Positions 1 through 7,399 of a stretch of 30,733 nucleotides of DNA are shown here, one piece after another. The notes below the pieces were generated by a model. That model was not told where the DNA came from. It did not search any database and saw only the letters and a program-made list of their open reading frames with translations. Position 1 is the stretch's first letter; every line of letters starts with the position of its first letter. A program made the translations under genes and the position numbers. The stretch is from Acholeplasmataceae bacterium (lineage in GTDB: Bacteria > Bacillota_I > Bacilli_A > ML615J-28 > CAG-698): assembly GCA_012841765.1 (NCBI GenBank), contig DUUA01000079.1, forward strand, positions 1 to 30,733, in the 5' to 3' direction.

Positions 1-422
1 CTTACTAAATTATACTCCCCCAAATTAACATTAGGAAAATAAATGTCTCCATCATAACTTTTATTAATAAAAGTTATGTATAATCTTTCACAATAAGGTA
101 GTGCTAAATCGTATATTTCTTTTCCGCCAATTATAATAATATCCTTATCTTTATTAACTAATAAATATTTTTCCAAATCGTGAATTACCTCTACTCCTTC
201 ATAAGTAAAGTTTTTATCCCTTGTTAAAACAATATTTTCTCTATTAGGAAGAGCTTTTCCATTTCTAGATATAATTGATTGAAAAGTTTTCCTGCCCATT
301 AATACAGTTTTACCATCAGTGATTTTTTTAAAATATTTTAAATCCTCTGAATAATACCACGGCATTTCATTATTAATACCAATAACTCTTTCTTTCGTCA
401 TCGCTACAATTAATGATATCAT
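1..422 (-). CDS. folA: Dihydrofolate reductase, 3' end outside the window
   Basis: This gene makes dihydrofolate reductase, the cytosolic NADPH-dependent enzyme that regenerates tetrahydrofolate. The first 140 codons can be read. The protein starts [20 protein letters not shown], the usual N-terminus with the Trp-Tyr loop after it ([12 protein letters not shown]), then a GRKTFQSI cofactor motif, the [10 protein letters not shown] segment and a DGDIYFP strand near the edge. The reading frame is open to base 1, so the gene is cut only by the window border. Its ATG overlaps the thyA stop codon in an ATGA arrangement. The pairing is logical: ThyA oxidises methylene-tetrahydrofolate to dihydrofolate and FolA reduces it again. 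Confidence is high. Confidence 0.95.
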   Translation of the reverse strand, partial: MISLIVAMTKERVIGINNEMPWYYSEDLKYFKKITDGKTVLMGRKTFQSIISRNGKALPNRENIVLTRDKNFTYEGVEVIHDLEKYLLVNKDKDIIIIGGKEIYDLALPYCERLYITFINKSYDGDIYFPNVNLGEYNLV

Positions 423-1297
423 ACTGCCACCTCGCCTTTTATCCTTGGAAATGGTTTATAACCTTCAAGCTCAAAATCATCATATTCAAAATCATCAATA
501 GTTTTTTGATTTCCATGAATAATCATTTTAGGTAAAACTCTTGGCACTCTTGATAATTGTAATTTCACTTGTTCAAAATGATTAGAATATATGTGAGCAT
601 CTCCAATAGTATGTATAAATTCTCCTAATTCTAAATTAGTTATTTTAGCAACCATCATTGTTAATAATGCATATGAAGCAATATTAAAAGGAACTCCCAA
701 AAAAGCATCAGCAGATCTTTGATATAATTGACATGATAATTTATTATCATTTACATAAAATTGAAATAACAAATGACATGGTGGTAAAGCCATCTTATCA
801 ATATATGCAGCTTGCCAAGCATTAACAATTAATCTTCTCGAATCTGGATTTGTTTTTAAATCACCAATTACTCTTTGTAATTGATCAACATAGCAACCAT
901 CCCCATCAAAATGTCGCCATTCATGACCGTATACTGGTCCTAAATCTCCCCATTTTTCAGAAAAATTATCTTCTTCTTTAATCTTATTAACAAATTCATC
1001 TAAAGTTTCATTATTATAATCTAAACTATTTTTATATTTTTGATATGGCCACTCATTCCAAATCTTTACACCATTATCAACTAAATATTTTATATTTGTG
1101 CTTCCACTAATAAACCATAATAATTCATGGATAATAGCTTTTAAATGAACTTTTTTCGTAGTTAAAAGAGGAAAACCATCTTGTAAATCAAATCTCATTT
1201 GATAACCAAATGTTGAAACAGTACCCGTGTTTGTTCTATCATTTTTTTTCTTGCCATTTTCAATTATATGTTCTAAAAAATCTAAATATTGTCTCAT
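419..1297 (-). CDS. thyA: Thymidylate synthase
   Basis: This is ThyA, which methylates dUMP to dTMP using methylene-tetrahydrofolate. The 292-residue protein shows the family's order of motifs: an N-terminal DRTNTGT loop, the [12 protein letters not shown] segment with the catalytic cysteine at about residue 174, the [20 protein letters not shown] substrate-binding block and a GDAHIYSNH motif. A TTG start four codons further upstream is possible, but that TTG overlaps the GGAGGG ribosome binding site, so I chose the ATG at 1297 ([11 protein letters not shown]). It is the first gene of a thyA-folA operon with an extended -10 promoter just upstream. Nothing in it looks degenerate. Confidence 0.97.
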   Translation of the reverse strand: MRQYLDFLEHIIENGKKKNDRTNTGTVSTFGYQMRFDLQDGFPLLTTKKVHLKAIIHELLWFISGSTNIKYLVDNGVKIWNEWPYQKYKNSLDYNNETLDEFVNKIKEEDNFSEKWGDLGPVYGHEWRHFDGDGCYVDQLQRVIGDLKTNPDSRRLIVNAWQAAYIDKMALPPCHLLFQFYVNDNKLSCQLYQRSADAFLGVPFNIASYALLTMMVAKITNLELGEFIHTIGDAHIYSNHFEQVKLQLSRVPRVLPKMIIHGNQKTIDDFEYDDFELEGYKPFPRIKGEVAV

Positions 1298-1319
1298 TAT
1301 TCCCTCCAAACTTTTTTTT

Positions 1320-1328
1320 ATTATATCA
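1320..1328 (-). promoter_or_regulatory. Extended -10 promoter for thyA-folA
   Basis: On the minus strand the sequence reads TGATATAAT, an extended -10 element with a perfect TATAAT core, about 23 bases before the thyA ATG. No good -35 hexamer sits at 16-18 bases, which is tolerated by extended -10 promoters. Transcription would start near 1313. Assigned by eye from the consensus. Confidence 0.6.
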
Positions 1329-1352
1329 TAAAATTAACTTATTTAACACAAA

Positions 1353-1388
1353 AAGCATTTACAAACAATAATTTGCTTGCAAATGCTT
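1353..1388 (-). terminator. Intrinsic terminator after the DUF4430 lipoprotein
   Basis: The minus strand has AAGCATTTGCAAGCAA, loop ATTA, then TTGTTTGTAAATGCTT. This is a 16-pair stem with two G-U pairs, followed by a short T-rich tail. It begins just past the stop codon of the riboswitch-controlled gene and separates that transcript from thyA-folA, so the lipoprotein gene is monocistronic. Confidence 0.75.
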
Positions 1389-1402
1389 AGTTTACATTTT
1401 GT

Positions 1403-2329
1403 TTATTGCCAAGTAGTTAAGACAAAAGAAATAGTATCTGCCTTTTTAACTTCTACTTCGCTAATTCCTACCATTGAGTCAACTCCATTAACTTTTAAAC
1501 TCCAAAATTGAAATAAATCTCCATTAGCTTCAATTCCGCAAACCCCAGTCATAAAGAATCCATAATCACTATCAGATCCATTTAATTTAATTTCTGGATG
1601 ATTAATTAATGTATCAACTAAATTAAATTCTTTATCTTTTACAATTATTCCAGTAAATAAAGATGTTCCATCTATATTAATAACTTCAACGGTAAAAGTT
1701 GGATTTTGCATAACAATATTGCTACTAGCAACAATATTTTCTACATCTCCCATTCCATCATTTAAATCATAAGAATAATTAAGTTTTAAAACATAATCTT
1801 TTGTATAATCTAAATCAGTAAATTCTTTAATATTTAAATTTTTAATTGTTGAAATTAATTCTTCTCCTGAATATAATTCAACATTTTTTACTTTGCTTAC
1901 ATTATCTTCATCTACTATATCTAAATCAAAACTAATTACATTATCAGTTGCAATTACATCAGCAAATTTAAATGTTGGGATTGATTTCCCTAAAGTTTTA
2001 ATCTTTTTTTCAGCAATTACATTTTCTATCTTTTTTCCTAAATCATATTCATAAATAGCTTTAATCTTATATTCTGTATTAGAAAGCAAATTATTAAATA
2101 TCAATTCACTAAAATCATTTAATTCTGATACTTTTTCCTTTTCAAGATATAATTCTATACCTTTAATTTCACCAACTTTATCAGAATCCTCCACATTAAC
2201 AACAAAACTAATAGAGTTTTTTGTTGATGTTACTTCATTAATAGCAATTGTCGGAACAGTTTTTCCACAACCTACAAGCATTAATGCTAAAGTAAATAAA
2301 AACGACACAAATAAAAATCTTTTCTTCAT
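1403..2329 (-). CDS. Surface lipoprotein with C-terminal DUF4430 (transcobalamin-like) domain
   Basis: This is a predicted exported lipoprotein of 308 residues. It has a basic start (MKKRFLF), a hydrophobic stretch and a lipobox LVGC with the lipidated cysteine at residue 21. Two related beta-rich repeats follow (about 25-115 and 117-205, with matching ISF, VELY and YEYDL or YSYDL elements), probably Ig- or fibronectin-like spacers. Residues about 211-308 match the DUF4430 fold, related to the C-terminal domain of transcobalamin, including the FWSLKVNG motif near 275-282. An ATG three codons upstream has its Shine-Dalgarno directly abutting it, so the second ATG, nine bases after AAAGG, is preferred. 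A cobalamin riboswitch precedes the gene and a terminator follows it. I infer that it captures cobalamin or a corrinoid at the cell surface. No ABC transporter genes lie next to it. The domain call is firm; the ligand is inferred. Confidence 0.85.
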   Translation of the reverse strand: MKKRFLFVSFLFTLALMLVGCGKTVPTIAINEVTSTKNSISFVVNVEDSDKVGEIKGIELYLEKEKVSELNDFSELIFNNLLSNTEYKIKAIYEYDLGKKIENVIAEKKIKTLGKSIPTFKFADVIATDNVISFDLDIVDEDNVSKVKNVELYSGEELISTIKNLNIKEFTDLDYTKDYVLKLNYSYDLNDGMGDVENIVASSNIVMQNPTFTVEVINIDGTSLFTGIIVKDKEFNLVDTLINHPEIKLNGSDSDYGFFMTGVCGIEANGDLFQFWSLKVNGVDSMVGISEVEVKKADTISFVLTTWQ

Positions 2330-2350
2330 CTTTTCCATCCTTTCATTTTC

Positions 2351-2403
2351 TAAAAATATGCAAAAAAGTAGGATATAATGAAGAATCCTATCTTTGCACC
2401 AGA
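2351..2403 (-). terminator. Riboswitch expression platform with conditional terminator
   Basis: On the minus strand TGCAAA (2398 to 2393) and TAGGAT pair with ATCCTA and TTTGCA (2364 to 2359), giving a hairpin with a small internal loop, followed by TATTTTTA at 2358 to 2351. It lies between the aptamer and the start codon. Just upstream, TCTGGT (2403 to 2398) can pair instead with the 3' arm of aptamer helix P1 (ACCAGA). This suggests control of termination by competing helices. The hairpin is visible; the mechanism is inferred. Confidence 0.55.
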
Positions 2404-2415
2404 AGAAATTTTAAA

Positions 2416-2567
2416 TATCTGGTAAGTCTTCCGGCTAAAGCTTCACTTTACTTTCAACCCTTCCCGAAATAAATTTCAGTGGCTTGTTGATTTCATCCGC
2501 TTCTACGGCTGCTGGGACAGCTTAGGTGATCCTAATTCCTTGTTATGCTTATAATAAGCACCAGATA
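2416..2567 (-). ncRNA. Cobalamin riboswitch aptamer
   Basis: Read on the minus strand, this is a typical cobalamin aptamer. Helix P1 is formed by ATCTGGT (2566 to 2560) and ACCAGAT (2423 to 2417). Inside it are the CCCAGCAGCCGTAG core segment, the conserved B12-box element AGCCACTG (near 2484 to 2477) and CGGGAAGGG (2466 to 2458) with the usual spacing. It lies in the leader of the DUF4430 lipoprotein gene. The family normally shuts off expression of B12 uptake or synthesis genes when cobalamin is plentiful. It is the only riboswitch I can identify in the window. Confidence 0.92.
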
Positions 2568-2571
2568 CAAT

Positions 2572-2599
2572 ATTTTATTACAATTACAAGTATATACAA
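2572..2599 (-). promoter_or_regulatory. Possible sigma-A promoter for the riboswitch transcript
   Basis: TTGTAT (2599 to 2594) and TAAAAT (2577 to 2572) are separated by 16 bases on the minus strand. Transcription would begin near 2565, right at the 5' arm of riboswitch helix P1, which supports the call. The hexamers are imperfect. Confidence 0.45.
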
Positions 2600-2633
2600 T
2601 TAAATAGCTATTGTAAAGATGTAAAAGTTTTCT

Positions 2634-3155
2634 TTATTTCTTTTCAGTAAACAAAAAATCTTTACCTTTAAAACTTTCAGGTTCATAAATAGATAACCCA
2701 TTAAAACCTTGTTGACGTAAAACTTCGTAGCAAATAATGGCTACAGTATTACTTAAATTAAGTGACCTAACTAAAGGATTCATCGGAAGTCTGATACATG
2801 ATGAAAAATTATCTCTCAAAATATCATGATTTATTCCTGTTGATTCTTTGCCAAAAACAAAATAATAATCAACATTTTTTTGTTCAACTTTAATATCATA
2901 AAATCCTTTGTGAGCATATCTTGTAAAAAAGAAAAATTCTCCTTTATTTTTTAAAATAAACTCATCCCAATTTTTATAAACTAGATAATCAACATATTTA
3001 ATATGATTAGCTCCACTTCTTTTGACTGATCTATTATCAAGTTTAAATCCTAGAGGTTCAATTAAATGAACTTTAAAATTTGTCGCCAGAGCTGTTCTCA
3101 TTATATTTCCAGTATTTTGAGGTATTTCTGGTTCATATAGTACTATGTGATTCAT
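2634..3155 (-). CDS. trmL: tRNA (cytidine/uridine-34 2'-O)-methyltransferase
   Basis: TrmL is a SPOUT-class methyltransferase that uses S-adenosylmethionine to methylate the ribose of the wobble base in tRNA-Leu isoacceptors. The 173-residue protein carries the family signatures in order: EPEIPQNTGNIMRTA at the N-terminus, FVFGKESTGI in the middle, and IRLPMNPLVRSLNLSNT followed by VAIICYE, which form the trefoil-knot cofactor site. The length is close to that usual for TrmL. It is the last gene of a MATE-queG-trmL operon and overlaps the queG stop by four bases. It has only a weak Shine-Dalgarno (GAAAGTGA), fitting translational coupling. No clear terminator follows it before the riboswitch promoter. 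Confidence 0.93.
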   Translation of the reverse strand: MNHIVLYEPEIPQNTGNIMRTALATNFKVHLIEPLGFKLDNRSVKRSGANHIKYVDYLVYKNWDEFILKNKGEFFFFTRYAHKGFYDIKVEQKNVDYYFVFGKESTGINHDILRDNFSSCIRLPMNPLVRSLNLSNTVAIICYEVLRQQGFNGLSIYEPESFKGKDFLFTEKK

Positions 3156-4051
3156 TTGTTCACTTTCTTTCTTAAATATTGAAGATGGTTATAAAACCAT
3201 TCAACATCTTTATATTCATTAATTATTAGATCTAACTTTTCTAAAGTTATTTCATTATATTTAATTTTTAAAACTATTATATTTCTAATCATTTGTAATT
3301 TTGAAATCCAATTAAAAGCTTTATCAAAATATTTTATTTTATATTCTTCTTCTGTTAAAAGCAATAATTCATCTAGATCAATCTTAGACTTTTTATTAAT
3401 ATCAAATAAGCAATTGTATTCATATTTTAAATTACGATTGTGCGGACAAACGTCTTGACAAATATCACAGCCATAAATATTTTTCATTTTATCATATAAA
3501 GGAAAGTTGATAGAATCTACTTGATTTAAATATGATAAACATCTATTTTTTATCAAGCCATTATCTAGTGCTTGATTCGGACATGATTTTATACAAAGAT
3601 CACAATTAAGACATGGATCAAACTCAATAACTTGATCATAGTTAGTAAACTCATCATTAGTAACTACTTCTCCAATTACAAACTGTGTTCCATATTTAGG
3701 ATTTATTAATAACATGTTTTTTCCTATTGTTCCAAGACCTGCTAAATGTCCACAAACTTTTTCTTGTAAGAAACTGATATCTGAAAAGATTTTATAATTA
3801 TTTAATCCTAGTTTTTTAACTGCAACTTCTATTTGTTTAATAACTTCTAAATGATAATCTATTCCATAAGCAAATCTTGCTGGTAAATATTCTCCTCTTA
3901 TTTTTATATTCGAAATAGGAAAAATAAAAACAATAATACTTTTTATATCAGAATATTTTTTTGATTTTTTAAATCCTGTTTCTTTTAAATAAGTATCATA
4001 TTTTATAACGCCAACATCGTAATCTTTTTTAAGAATAGATAAATTAAACAT
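3152..4051 (-). CDS. queG: Epoxyqueuosine reductase (cobalamin and 2[4Fe-4S])
   Basis: QueG carries out the last step of queuosine synthesis in tRNA, reducing epoxyqueuosine at the wobble position with cobalamin and two [4Fe-4S] clusters. In the 299 residues I see the cobalamin-binding region with the likely general acid Asp91 (SDISFLQEK), the AGLGTIGKNMLLI block, a ferredoxin-type CLNCDLCIKSCP motif (Cys147, 150, 153, 157) and a second set (Cys171, and CDICQDVCPHN with Cys195, 198, 202). It is shorter than the E. coli protein and seems to lack much of the C-terminal HEAT extension, as in other short Bacillota forms. GGAGG lies six bases before the ATG. It overlaps the MATE gene by eight bases. 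No other queuosine gene is in view. Confidence 0.93.
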   Translation of the reverse strand: MFNLSILKKDYDVGVIKYDTYLKETGFKKSKKYSDIKSIIVFIFPISNIKIRGEYLPARFAYGIDYHLEVIKQIEVAVKKLGLNNYKIFSDISFLQEKVCGHLAGLGTIGKNMLLINPKYGTQFVIGEVVTNDEFTNYDQVIEFDPCLNCDLCIKSCPNQALDNGLIKNRCLSYLNQVDSINFPLYDKMKNIYGCDICQDVCPHNRNLKYEYNCLFDINKKSKIDLDELLLLTEEEYKIKYFDKAFNWISKLQMIRNIIVLKIKYNEITLEKLDLIINEYKDVEWFYNHLQYLRKKVNK

Positions 4052-5465
4052 TTATTTCCTCCATTTTAGCATTAATAATAATTTTAGGTTTGAATTTACA
4101 AAAACTATATAAAATAAGTCCAATAATAATCGAAGCAAAATTACTAATTGTCATTGCATACCATATTACATCTGGATAATGTAGCCCAAGTATTCGATCA
4201 TAAAGTAATAATAATGGAATTCTTAGTAGCCAGAGCCTAATAATAGACAGAATTAAACTAAACTTAGTTTCTCCACTTCCTTGATAAGCGCCCATAAATA
4301 TTTGATATATTGCCATTAAAGGTAATCCTAAAAACAGAAACATCATATATTGGCTACTTAACTCTAAAGCCTCTGGTAAATCACTTAAGAATATTCCTCC
4401 TAAAAATTTCCTTAAAGGAATGATAATTGCCATGCCAATAAGCATAATACTTATTGATAAAATTGCCGATTTTTTAACACTATCCCTAGCCCTTTTTTCA
4501 TTTCCAGCACCAATGTTTTGGCCCACAAATGTGGCTAGAACTCCGCCAATTCCCATTACAGGCATTAATATTAACATATTAATGTTATTACCGATTGAAA
4601 ATGCAGATACTGTTTGTTCTCCAAACCCAACAATCAACTTATTTAAAATCATGAAACCAAAAGAAGTAAATGATTGACTAATAGCAATTGGCCAAGCCAT
4701 ACTAAATATCCTCGTTATTCTTCTAACATCAAAATTAAGATCACTAAAATCAAGATAAACTTCTGCTTTTTTATCTTTAAACATCATTATTAAAAAGAAT
4801 GGAACAATAAATGATTGGGCAATTAAAGTCGCATAAGCACTACCAGCAACTCCCATATTTAAAAATTTCATAAATGTATATGTAAATATAACATTTACAA
4901 AAAAAGAAACAATATTAAAAATAACAGGAGTTATCGTATCCCCACTAGATTGTCTACTTGCTTGAAATGCAAAGAACAAAAAGAGAGGAATCATTTCAAA
5001 AGACCTTATTTGTAAATATTGAATCATATAAGTTCCAGTTAATGAAGTCGAATCAAAATCAAACCACTTTACAATAACCGGCGCTAAGAAAAATAATGCA
5101 GCATTTAAAATAACTCCAAATATTAAACTTAAAATTAAAAGCATCCCTGCTGTTTTTTTAGCATCATCGCGCATTTTCGCTCCTAAGTATTGAGCAATTA
5201 ACGCGCTACCAGCAACCATTAAACCGGCCGCAATACTAATAGAGATATTGATTGGGGAATTACTTAAATTGATGGCATTAATCCCAAAACCTTTAGTTTC
5301 CACATCCAATAAATTTGAAACAAAAAACATATCAATAAAACTATGTAATGATTTTAATAAATTACTTAAAAATATTGGCAAAGCCAATAGAATTATACTT
5401 TTATACAAATTAGGACTATGTAATATAATCTCTTTATTTCTTTGTTTTTTATCAACTCGCTGCAT
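4044..5465 (-). CDS. MATE-family efflux transporter
   Basis: This is a 473-residue multidrug and toxin extrusion protein with roughly twelve hydrophobic membrane segments in two pseudo-symmetric halves. Typical family features are the N-terminal LALPIFLSNLLKSLHSFIDMFFVS segment, the GAGNEKRARDS loop between halves and a second-half GAYQGSGETKF motif that mirrors FQASRQSSGDT in the first half. MATE proteins export cationic drugs or metabolites by Na+ or H+ antiport. The substrate here cannot be told. AGGAG lies nine bases before the ATG. It is the first gene of the operon with queG and trmL. I see no functional reason for this grouping beyond shared transcription. Confidence 0.92.
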   Translation of the reverse strand: MQRVDKKQRNKEIILHSPNLYKSIILLALPIFLSNLLKSLHSFIDMFFVSNLLDVETKGFGINAINLSNSPINISISIAAGLMVAGSALIAQYLGAKMRDDAKKTAGMLLILSLIFGVILNAALFFLAPVIVKWFDFDSTSLTGTYMIQYLQIRSFEMIPLFLFFAFQASRQSSGDTITPVIFNIVSFFVNVIFTYTFMKFLNMGVAGSAYATLIAQSFIVPFFLIMMFKDKKAEVYLDFSDLNFDVRRITRIFSMAWPIAISQSFTSFGFMILNKLIVGFGEQTVSAFSIGNNINMLILMPVMGIGGVLATFVGQNIGAGNEKRARDSVKKSAILSISIMLIGMAIIIPLRKFLGGIFLSDLPEALELSSQYMMFLFLGLPLMAIYQIFMGAYQGSGETKFSLILSIIRLWLLRIPLLLLYDRILGLHYPDVIWYAMTISNFASIIIGLILYSFCKFKPKIIINAKMEEINV

Positions 5466-5492
5466 ATTTACGTCTCCTAATAGTTTTTTTAT

Positions 5493-5501
5493 ATTATAAC
5501 A
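5493..5501 (-). promoter_or_regulatory. Extended -10 promoter for the MATE-queG-trmL operon
   Basis: The minus strand reads TGTTATAAT, a perfect extended -10 element, 28 bases before the MATE start codon. The -35 region is poor. The start of transcription is expected near 5486, ahead of the AGGAG at 5478 to 5474. Confidence 0.6.
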
Positions 5502-5521
5502 AAAAATATCAATTATAACTA

Positions 5522-5555
5522 CTAAAAAAACAATAAGAAGGAAAATCCTTCTTAT
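5522..5555 (-). terminator. Intrinsic terminator of the racemase-like gene
   Basis: On the minus strand ATAAGAAGGA, loop TTT, TCCTTCTTAT form a perfect ten-pair stem, followed by TTGTTTTTTT. The stem overlaps the stop codon of the racemase-like gene and isolates it from the MATE operon downstream. Confidence 0.85.
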
Positions 5556-6310
5556 GTTAATTGATGATATTTATATTCACTAATTACCCATCTATTTATA
5601 TATCTAAATATCTTTTCCTCAAGACAAGAATAAACAATTGCTTTTCCCTTTTTTTTATTCTCAAAATCTATTTTTTTTTGAAACATTGATCTTATTATTA
5701 AATCATCGATATTTAATATTTTAATATTTCTTAAATATTCGAAAATTTCTGTTTTTAATAATTGATAATATGGTGAACTAATGATTATAATATCCAAATC
5801 TCTTTTTAAAACTGGCTTTAAAACTTGTTTCATTGCTTCAAATGATTGTGCTGTTTTAATGTCTCCATTATCCAAAAGGTCATTTAGAGAATCTCCAACT
5901 AAATTATATAAATGGTTATAGATAAAATGTTTTTGATACATCTTAGCTTCCAAAATAGTTTTGCGCGCTATTAAAGCCATATTTTTCTGTTCATAATTTG
6001 TGGAAACATCTTTAATTATTTCTTTGACTGGATTAATAACTATAATGTCTAATGAGTTTAAATAATCTTCACAGTATTCGATAATACAATCACTGACTAC
6101 AATTAGAGCTTTAATATCTTTTGATAACAAAAAATCAACTTTTTCTTTAACTAAAGAGATAATATGTTTTTCATCTTTTCCTTCATAAGGTGAATTATCT
6201 AAATCATTTACATATAAAAAATCTTCATAAATAAATTCTCTCCTTAAAGATTGTAAAACAACAAAGCCTTCAATCCCCATATCCAAAATTCCTATTGGTC
6301 TTTTTATCAT
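5552..6310 (-). CDS. Glutamate racemase paralogue lacking both catalytic cysteines
   Basis: The 252-residue protein is clearly related to MurI: it starts MIKRPIGILDMGIEGFVVLQ, parallels NFIYLADTYNCPYGEK with DFLYVNDLDNSPYEGK, and keeps the same overall length and strand pattern. The two cysteines that act as acid and base in the racemase are gone. The first site, ACNTATA in the nearby MurI, reads VSDCIIE here, with Ser73 at the cysteine position. The second, LGCTHF, reads ISSPYY with Ser179, and the neighbouring His has become Tyr. The DSG near the N-terminus is DMG. Racemisation is therefore unlikely. A binding or regulatory role for glutamate is possible but unproven. The chosen ATG follows AAGGGG by six bases; an earlier TTG lacks one. 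The gene has its own promoter and terminator and shows no frameshift, so it looks maintained rather than decaying. Confidence 0.8.
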   Translation of the reverse strand: MIKRPIGILDMGIEGFVVLQSLRREFIYEDFLYVNDLDNSPYEGKDEKHIISLVKEKVDFLLSKDIKALIVVSDCIIEYCEDYLNSLDIIVINPVKEIIKDVSTNYEQKNMALIARKTILEAKMYQKHFIYNHLYNLVGDSLNDLLDNGDIKTAQSFEAMKQVLKPVLKRDLDIIIISSPYYQLLKTEIFEYLRNIKILNIDDLIIRSMFQKKIDFENKKKGKAIVYSCLEEKIFRYINRWVISEYKYHQLT

Positions 6311-6333
6311 AATATACCCCTTAATCCATAATA

Positions 6334-6362
6334 ATTCTATCATATTTAATTATAATCTTCAA
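6334..6362 (-). promoter_or_regulatory. Sigma-A promoter for the racemase-like gene
   Basis: TTGAAG (6362 to 6357) and TAGAAT (6339 to 6334) on the minus strand are 17 bases apart. The predicted start near 6327 leaves room for the AAGGGG ribosome binding site at 6322 to 6317. Confidence 0.6.
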
Positions 6363-6433
6363 GATGTTAAAGATGAATACTATTTAATCATTTATACGCT
6401 TAATCACTTCTAGAATCAATTTTCTATATCTCC

Positions 6434-6451
6434 ACATGTAATTTTACATGT
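6434..6451. promoter_or_regulatory. Perfect dyad upstream of the hydratase promoter
   Basis: ACATGTAATTTTACATGT has two perfect 8-base arms with a TT centre. It lies 35 bases upstream of the -35 box of the fumarase-type genes and has no T-tract on either side, so it does not look like a terminator. It is a candidate binding site for a dimeric regulator, positioned where an activator might sit. No regulator gene is in the window. The rest of the 215-base gap (6344-6558) holds only the two divergent promoters. Confidence 0.4.
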
Positions 6452-6486
6452 TGAAATCAAAACAAGCACAGCTTAAATAAAGAAGG

Positions 6487-6515
6487 TTGAAATAAATTCC
6501 ACTTGAGTGTATAAT
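6487..6515 (+). promoter_or_regulatory. Sigma-A promoter for the fumarase-type hydratase genes
   Basis: TTGAAA (6487-6492) and a perfect TATAAT (6510-6515) are 17 bases apart, the ideal arrangement. Transcription should start near 6522, ahead of the AAAGGAGA ribosome binding site at 6543-6550. Confidence 0.8.
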
Positions 6516-6558
6516 TCAATTATTAAGAATAGATGAATAATAAAAGGAGATTATTAAC

Positions 6559-7398
6559 TTGAGAGAAATTAATTTAAATGAAGTGACTAAAGCTGTATCT
6601 GAATTAATCTTTGATGCTTGTGTAAATATAGGTGAGAAAGAATTACAGAAAATAAAAGATTCGATTACTTTAGAAGAAAGCCCAATTGGAAAAAATATTT
6701 TAAACCAAATTGTTGAAAATGATTTGCTTGCAAGAAAACTAAAAATCCCAATGTGTCAAGATACGGGAGTTTCTGTAATATTTTTAGAAATCGGTTCTGA
6801 AGTATATTTTAAAGGTGACATTTATGAAGCCGTAAATAAAGGAATCCATGATGCTTATGTAAATGGTTATTTGCGAAAAAGTGTTGTTTCACATCCTTTA
6901 ACACGAATTAATACTAATGACAATACACCAGCTATAATTCATACAAAGATTGTCCCAGGAGATAAAATCAAAATTATCGCTGCTCCTAAAGGCGGCGGAG
7001 CTGAAAACTGTAGTTTAGTAAAAATGTTAATCCCTGCTGATGGTATTGCAGGAATCAAAAAATTAGTTTTAGAAACGGTTTTTGAATCTGGCGGGAAACC
7101 ATGTCCTCCCATTATTGTTGGTATTGGTCTAGGTGGAAATTTAGAGAAATCAGCATTACTAGCTAAAGAAGCCCTTTTTAGAGATTTAGATGATGAAGCT
7201 AGTGAACCAGAAACTAATAAATTAGAAAAAGAAATATTAAAAGAAATAAATGACTTAGGAGTAGGCCCTATGGGGATGGGTGGTAGAGTTACTGCTTTAG
7301 CAGTAAAAATAAATACATACCCCTGCCATATTGCTTCACTTCCTGTAGCGATTAATATTCAATGCCATGCTGCAAGACATAAAACTAAGGTGATATAA
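6559..7398 (+). CDS. Class I fumarase-type hydratase, alpha subunit (probable mesaconase)
   Basis: This is the alpha subunit of a two-subunit [4Fe-4S] hydro-lyase of the class I fumarase / tartrate dehydratase family. The 279 residues show MCQDTGVSV (Cys66), the APKGGGAENCS loop, KPCPPIIVGIGLGG (Cys182) and IQCHAARH (Cys269). These three cysteines fit the cluster ligands of the family. The start is TTG, eight bases after AAAGGAGA; no alternative ATG is near. The genes converge on an operon that makes mesaconate and splits citramalate, so the most likely substrate is mesaconate, hydrated to (S)-citramalate. Sequence alone cannot exclude fumarate, and such enzymes can act on both. The family call is firm; the substrate is inferred from neighbours. 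Confidence 0.88.
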   Translation: MREINLNEVTKAVSELIFDACVNIGEKELQKIKDSITLEESPIGKNILNQIVENDLLARKLKIPMCQDTGVSVIFLEIGSEVYFKGDIYEAVNKGIHDAYVNGYLRKSVVSHPLTRINTNDNTPAIIHTKIVPGDKIKIIAAPKGGGAENCSLVKMLIPADGIAGIKKLVLETVFESGGKPCPPIIVGIGLGGNLEKSALLAKEALFRDLDDEASEPETNKLEKEILKEINDLGVGPMGMGGRVTALAVKINTYPCHIASLPVAINIQCHAARHKTKVI

Positions 7399-7399
7399 A

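Noticed and set aside
1..422. A truncated folA pseudogene
   Set aside because: The frame is open to the first base with all expected motifs; it is cut by the window, not by a mutation.
5552..6310. The racemase-like gene as a decaying pseudogene
   Set aside because: It has no frameshift or early stop, is close to full length, and has its own promoter, ribosome binding site and terminator. It is better described as a divergent, probably non-racemase protein.
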